Assembly (NCBI GenBank): GCA_030631125.1
Contig: DAOVLS010000065.1
Span: 1 to 9,779 of the forward strand
Length of the DNA: 9,779 nucleotides
From: Planctomycetales bacterium
GTDB taxonomy: Bacteria > Planctomycetota > Phycisphaerae > SM23-33
Reading direction: 5' to 3'
In this document: in pieces, positions 6,870 to 9,779 of the stretch
Numbering within the stretch: the stretch's first letter is position 1
How the letters are laid out: every line of letters starts with the position of its first letter
Program-made: the position numbers and the translations under genes
Notes under the pieces: model-generated
Database searches by the model: none
What the model saw: the letters and a program-made list of their open reading frames with translations, nothing else
What the model was told of the DNA's origin: nothing

Positions 6870-7261
6870 TGGCCGATACACAAACAGCAGAAGCAGCAGA
6901 AGCAACAGAACAGCAGACCACACCGGCGGGTGATGATTCCGTACAGGTGCAGGAGGCGGAACTACCGGAATCGACCGATCAACCTTCCAGCGGCGGCGGG
7001 CAGATCGACATCCTCCTGGAGTCGGCAATGCCCGTGTCGATCCAACTTGGACAGGTCAGCGTCCGGGTGCGGGAACTGCTCCAACTGACCCCGGGGTCGG
7101 TGTTGAAACTCGACAAAAAGGTGGGCGAACCGGTGGATGTGTTCCTGCGAGGCACCAGGTTTGCCACAGGCCAACTGGTCGTCATCGGCGATCGGCTCGG
7201 CGTGCGGATAAAGGATATACTATCACAGGCGCAAAATCAGGACAGCGAAGAACAGAACTGA
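6869..7261 (+). CDS. fliN: FliN, flagellar motor switch protein
   Basis: FliN forms the bottom of the C-ring with FliM and binds FliH to bring the ATPase complex to the motor. The 130-residue product has an acidic, Gln/Thr-rich leader (1-44), then a complete SpoA domain (about 46-120). Its features are DILLESAMPVSIQLGQVSVRV (47-67, strand and turn), LLQLTPGSVLKLDKKVGEPVD (70-90), VFLRGTRFATGQLVVIGDRLGVRI (92-115) and a short C-terminal helix. The start is ATG in a TGATG overlap with fliM, with AAAGGA at 6855-6860. The next gene is 162 nt away, making this the likely end of the first gene block. Confidence 0.95.
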   Translation: MADTQTAEAAEATEQQTTPAGDDSVQVQEAELPESTDQPSSGGGQIDILLESAMPVSIQLGQVSVRVRELLQLTPGSVLKLDKKVGEPVDVFLRGTRFATGQLVVIGDRLGVRIKDILSQAQNQDSEEQN

Positions 7262-7308
7262 AAAGCACCCGTTCGTAAAGTTTTTCGACATTTTTCCTGT
7301 CCTGCGCG

Positions 7309-7340
7309 TCTGATTCTTTCACGCTGGACGCCCAGTCAGA
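7309..7340 (+). repeat. Imperfect inverted repeat upstream of the fliO promoter
   Basis: TCTGA (7309-7313) and TCAGA (7336-7340) are inverted arms. Inside them CTGG (7324-7327) and CCAG (7332-7335) pair around ACGC and run straight into the outer arm. The whole lies about 80-115 nt before the predicted sigma-54 start, the distance at which activator sites usually occur. It may be an activator site or only a chance hairpin. Confidence 0.25.
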
Positions 7341-7365
7341 AGCATTTTGTCGCGAAAAGCGATTA

Positions 7366-7389
7366 AAACACCCTGAAAACGGGGGGTTT
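7366..7389 (+). terminator. Weak terminator-like hairpin after fliN
   Basis: The 5' arm AAACACCC (7366-7373) can pair with GGGGGTTT (7382-7389) with one mismatch and an 8-nt loop. Only CGTCTTT follows, so the T tract is poor. It could attenuate transcription between fliN and fliO, but the call is weak. Confidence 0.2.
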
Positions 7390-7395
7390 CGTCTT

Positions 7396-7411
7396 TGGCA
7401 CGGGATGTGCA
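7396..7411 (+). promoter_or_regulatory. Sigma-54-type -24/-12 promoter before fliO
   Basis: The 16-nt site reads TGGCACG, four free bases, then GTGCA. It fits the RpoN consensus TGGCACG-N4-TTGCW at every fixed position but one (G instead of T at the first base of the -12 element), with the required GG-to-GC spacing. It is on the coding strand in the only real intergenic gap of the window. The predicted transcription start is around 7421-7424, practically at the fliO ATG. Sigma-54 control of flagellar genes is known in several phyla; its use here is inferred. Confidence 0.55.
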
Positions 7412-7423
7412 CCTCTGGCCGGT

Positions 7424-7933
7424 ATGAAGACTGCGCATACACCGTCTAAACACATCGGCATCGTCTGGCGGACGCTGGCGGCGGGTGCTGCTGCGGTAAT
7501 CGTGCTGCTGATGACGGGCGGTAAATGCCCGGCCTCGGCCACCACCACTACCTCCGCACCGGCGGTGTTTAAGCCGGGTCTGCCGGAAGTGACGGGTTAT
7601 GACACCACCGGACTGTTGTGGCAAATGCTGGCTGCGACGGTAGTTATACTTGTCCTTGGTATTTTGGCCTTCGTTGTGGTCAAGAGGCTTCTGCCTAAAA
7701 TCGGTCGGACCGCGGGGAAACGCATCTCCGTCCTGGAAACCGTCTATCTTCAACCCAAAAAGGCCTTGCATTTGATACAGGTCGGCTCCCGAAAACTCCT
7801 GATCGCCAGTTCACCCGAAGGCCTGGTCAGGCTTGACGACGTAACTGACGCATTCGGCCCCGATTACGCCGAAACGGCACACCGAATTGAGAATGAAGCG
7901 GAGGAGGCGGAAAGAGCCGGCGGGGAAAAATAG
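7424..7933 (+). CDS. fliO: FliO, flagellar export gate assembly protein
   Basis: FliO is a membrane protein that helps FliP form its ring during export gate assembly. The 169-residue product has an N-terminal hydrophobic, signal-like segment (about 17-31) ending near ASA (37-39), a Thr/Ala/Pro-rich stretch, a second membrane helix (about 66-87) and a short cytoplasmic domain. The latter holds RISVLETVYLQPKKALHLIQ (100-119) and LLIASSPEGLVRLDDV (125-140), the typical FliO pattern. An acidic/Arg tail follows (150-169). The ATG at 7424 has no clear ribosome site (GGCCGG only) and lies where the sigma-54-like promoter would start transcripts. It begins the fliO-P-Q-R block; 11 nt separate it from fliP. 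Confidence 0.9.
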   Translation: MKTAHTPSKHIGIVWRTLAAGAAAVIVLLMTGGKCPASATTTTSAPAVFKPGLPEVTGYDTTGLLWQMLAATVVILVLGILAFVVVKRLLPKIGRTAGKRISVLETVYLQPKKALHLIQVGSRKLLIASSPEGLVRLDDVTDAFGPDYAETAHRIENEAEEAERAGGEK

Positions 7934-7944
7934 AACGCAGAGGA

Positions 7945-8760
7945 ATGAACACGTTATCGCGAAAAGCAGTGTTGGTCTTATTGCTGGTCATGTCGGCCGG
8001 TGGCGGGGAGGTCTTTGCGCAGGATTCGCCCGCCCCGACGACCCAGCCGACCAAGTCGTCCCTGCCCACCCCGAATGAATTGTTGAATCTGGTCGATAAG
8101 GCCACAACCTCGGAAGATGCGGGCAAACCCGGCGACTGGTCTGCGCCGGTGAAACTGGCTGTGGTATTCGCCATCCTTGCCATACTGCCGAGCCTGCTTG
8201 TGATGATGACCTCCTTCACGCGGATCATCATCGTTCTGTCGTTTCTCCGCAGGGCGCTGACCACTCAGAACATCCCGCCCACTATCGCCCTGATCGGCCT
8301 GGCGCTGTTCCTGACGCTCTTCACGATGGCGCCGACGTTCACGCAGATTAACACCCAGGCAATCCAGCCTTACGTGAACGACCAGATGTCCTTTCCCGAC
8401 GCCTGCGCAACGGCAAACAATCTGCTCAAAGTCTTCATGTTCCGCCAGACCCGCCCGGCCGATCTTGAGTTGTTCATGGAAATGTCCGGCACAGCCAAGC
8501 CCGAATCGGTGGCTGACATTCCGTCGCACATAATGATCCCGTCCTTCGCAATCAGCGAATTCCGCAAGGCGTTCGAGATGGGATGTTTGATCTTCATCCC
8601 GTTCCTGCTGATTGACCTGGTAACGTCGGGCATATTGTTGAGTGCGGGGATGATGATGCTCCCGCCGGCGATGATTTCGCTTCCTTTCAAGATAATCCTG
8701 TTCGTATTGGTGGACGGTTGGCGGCTTATGGCGAGCACATTGATAACGAGTTTTCACTGA
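7945..8760 (+). CDS. fliP: FliP, flagellar export gate core protein
   Basis: FliP pentamer forms most of the periplasm-spanning export channel with FliQ and FliR. The 271-residue protein has a signal peptide (1-25, charged N-tail, LVLLLVMSA core, FA^Q cleavage likely), which FliP proteins of diderms normally have. A less conserved periplasmic stretch (26-66) comes next, then four membrane helices. Conserved segments are SFTRIIIVLSFLRRALTTQN (90-109), PPTIALIGLALFLTLFTMAP (111-130), IPSFAISEFRKAF (198-210) and MMMLPPAMISLPFKIILFVL (236-255), followed by VDGW. AGAGG ends one nt before the ATG, so the ribosome site spacing is unusually short. fliQ starts 10 nt after its stop. Confidence 0.97.
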   Translation: MNTLSRKAVLVLLLVMSAGGGEVFAQDSPAPTTQPTKSSLPTPNELLNLVDKATTSEDAGKPGDWSAPVKLAVVFAILAILPSLLVMMTSFTRIIIVLSFLRRALTTQNIPPTIALIGLALFLTLFTMAPTFTQINTQAIQPYVNDQMSFPDACATANNLLKVFMFRQTRPADLELFMEMSGTAKPESVADIPSHIMIPSFAISEFRKAFEMGCLIFIPFLLIDLVTSGILLSAGMMMLPPAMISLPFKIILFVLVDGWRLMASTLITSFH

Positions 8761-8770
8761 GGCGCATGAG

Positions 8771-9046
8771 ATGGACGCTGATCTGGTTTTGTTCATAGGA
8801 AGAAGGGCATTGGAAACGGCGATGCTTATGGCGGCGCCTGTTCTGGGAGTAACGCTAATCGTCGGCGTGGTCGTCGCGATGCTCCAGGCCGTTACGTCTA
8901 TTCGCGACATGACGATGGGAATGGTGCTGAAAATTGCCTGCGTTGGCGTCACGCTGCTGATCTGCGGCGGGTGGATAATGCAGGTTGCGGTAGGCTTCAC
9001 CACCGAGATATTCAATCACATTCAATCCGTCGGATTGGGGCAATAA
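8771..9046 (+). CDS. fliQ: FliQ, flagellar export gate protein
   Basis: FliQ is a two-helix membrane protein, four copies of which wrap the FliP/FliR core. The 91 residues match the usual 85-92. Helix 1 is about 17-38 (LMAAPVLGVTLIVGVVVAML). The linker between the helices is QAVTSIRDMTMGMVLKI (39-55), equivalent to the conserved QATTQI-EQTL-F-PK pattern. Helix 2 is about 56-78 (CVGVTLLICGGWIMQVAVGF), ending in TTEIFNHI. TGAGG (8758-8762) is the ribosome site; an out-of-frame ATG at 8766 is ignored. fliR starts 2 nt after the stop. Confidence 0.96.
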   Translation: MDADLVLFIGRRALETAMLMAAPVLGVTLIVGVVVAMLQAVTSIRDMTMGMVLKIACVGVTLLICGGWIMQVAVGFTTEIFNHIQSVGLGQ

Positions 9047-9048
9047 TA

Positions 9049-9779
9049 TTGGAAGCGTGGATTGCTATTTTGTTGCCGTTTGTGCTGCTCATGGCGAGAG
9101 TGGCGGGGTTCATCCTGGTCAGTCCGATCTTCGGATGGCGCGCGGTTCCGATTGTCGTGCGGGCCGGTGTCGTTATGCTTATTACGGTGTTCTTCGCCGC
9201 GATTTCGCCCCCCGTCTTCAACCCCGCCGGCGTGAACTGGCTTCAGGCGGTCGTGCTGATCCTTCAGGAGACCACCATAGGTCTTGCGCTGGGACTTGCG
9301 GCGCGGTTCATTTATTCAGCCGTTCAGCAGGGCATGTTAATGGCGGCCCAGCAGATGGGATTTGCCGATGCCGGCGTTATCGATCCGGGTTCCGGCGCAC
9401 GATCCCGCCCGATCGCCGCATTGTTCGAGATGCTCTTCGCGATGCTCTTTCTGTCGGCCGGCGGGCATCACATCCTGTTGGTGATACTGGGGCGCAGTTT
9501 CGCCGCATTTCCGGTATCGGCGGGGGTGAATGTGCCCGTGTTGACCGAAGGGGTTATAAGGGCCGGTTCGGCGATGCTGTTGTTCGCGCTGAGGTTCGGC
9601 GCGCCGATGCTGGCGGGATTCCTGATAATGGCGGTGCTGCTGTGCATTATAGCGAGGGTCCTTCCGGAGATGAACATCCTGATGGCCAGTTTCCCGCTTC
9701 GCGTAGGGGTCGGGCTTTTCCTGGCGGCTGCAATAATGCCGTCTATGAACGCCTTCACGATAGAACTGGCAAGGTGGAT
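9049..9779 (+). CDS. fliR: FliR, flagellar export gate protein (3' partial)
   Basis: FliR is the single-copy subunit that closes the FliP/FliQ export gate. The frame is open from 9049 to the window edge, giving 243 residues; full length is usually about 255-265, so only a short tail is missing. The start is TTG, chosen because it yields MEAWIAILLPFVLLMARVAGF after the fliQ stop. A GTG (9082) or ATG (9094) would cut off the family N-terminal helix. Typical elements are ARVAGFILVSPIFG (16-29), LQETTIGLALGLAARFIY (72-89), QQMGFADAGVIDPGSG (101-116), and ARVLPEMNILMASFPLRVG (202-220), the family's R-PQMN-F-G-P-K pattern. GGGG at 9037-9040 is the only possible ribosome site. flhB or flhA is likely to follow outside the window. 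Confidence 0.95.
   Translation, partial: MEAWIAILLPFVLLMARVAGFILVSPIFGWRAVPIVVRAGVVMLITVFFAAISPPVFNPAGVNWLQAVVLILQETTIGLALGLAARFIYSAVQQGMLMAAQQMGFADAGVIDPGSGARSRPIAALFEMLFAMLFLSAGGHHILLVILGRSFAAFPVSAGVNVPVLTEGVIRAGSAMLLFALRFGAPMLAGFLIMAVLLCIIARVLPEMNILMASFPLRVGVGLFLAAAIMPSMNAFTIELARW

Noticed and set aside
7276..7302. TAAAGTTT (7276-7283), a perfect sigma-28 -35 element match after fliN
   Set aside because: With 11-12 nt spacing the -10 region reads TCCTGTCC, matching GCCGATAA at only about 3 of 8 bases, so it is a half-site at best.
7238..7304. Inverted repeat CAGGACAG (7238-7245) and CTGTCCTG (7297-7304)
   Set aside because: Arms are perfect but 51 nt apart, and the left arm lies inside the fliN coding end; a chance pairing is likely and no T tract follows.
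7978..9015. Long minus-strand open frame of 345 codons opposite fliP and fliQ
   Set aside because: Its translation is His/Arg/Gln-rich without motifs, and the opposite strand has conserved, well-recognised fliP and fliQ; it is a shadow of GC-rich coding sequence.

Overview
The window is one continuous, plus-strand flagellar locus of 14 genes. Nearly every base is coding, and gene junctions are mostly 1-4 nt overlaps or gaps under 12 nt. The order is fliH (5' end outside the window) - fliI - fliJ - motE-like - motA - motB-like 1 - motB-like 2 - fliL - fliM - fliN - [162-nt gap] - fliO - fliP - fliQ - fliR (3' end outside the window). No RNA genes, mobile elements, CRISPR arrays or clear horizontal-transfer signs were seen.

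The first block (about 1-7261) encodes the export ATPase complex (FliH, FliI, FliJ), a MotE/YlxF-type membrane coiled-coil protein, the stator (MotA with two different MotB-like proteins), the stator-associated protein FliL, and two C-ring proteins (FliM, FliN). The ATGA overlaps at fliI/fliJ, fliJ/motE, motB1/motB2 and fliL/fliM and the TGATG at fliM/fliN imply translational coupling. The only real gap (7262-7423) ends in a strong sigma-54-type -24/-12 match just before fliO. The second block, fliO-fliP-fliQ-fliR, encodes the membrane export gate and its assembly factor, so it may be transcribed partly on its own.

The genes make one machine: FliH/I/J deliver substrates to the FliP/Q/R gate built with FliO, MotA and the MotB-like proteins form ion-driven stators stabilised by FliL, and FliM/FliN form the switch ring. 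The most unusual points are the tandem, dissimilar MotB-like genes with eroded peptidoglycan-binding domains, a FliM without a recognisable CheY-binding N-terminal motif, and the sigma-54-like promoter whose predicted start lies almost on the fliO start codon.

Organism: a diderm-type, moderately GC-rich bacterium. The divergent protein sequences, the tandem motB genes and the mixed gene order make me think of Planctomycetota (Phycisphaerae-like) or a neighbouring deep-branching phylum, but this is a weak inference from gene style and not a phylogenetic result.
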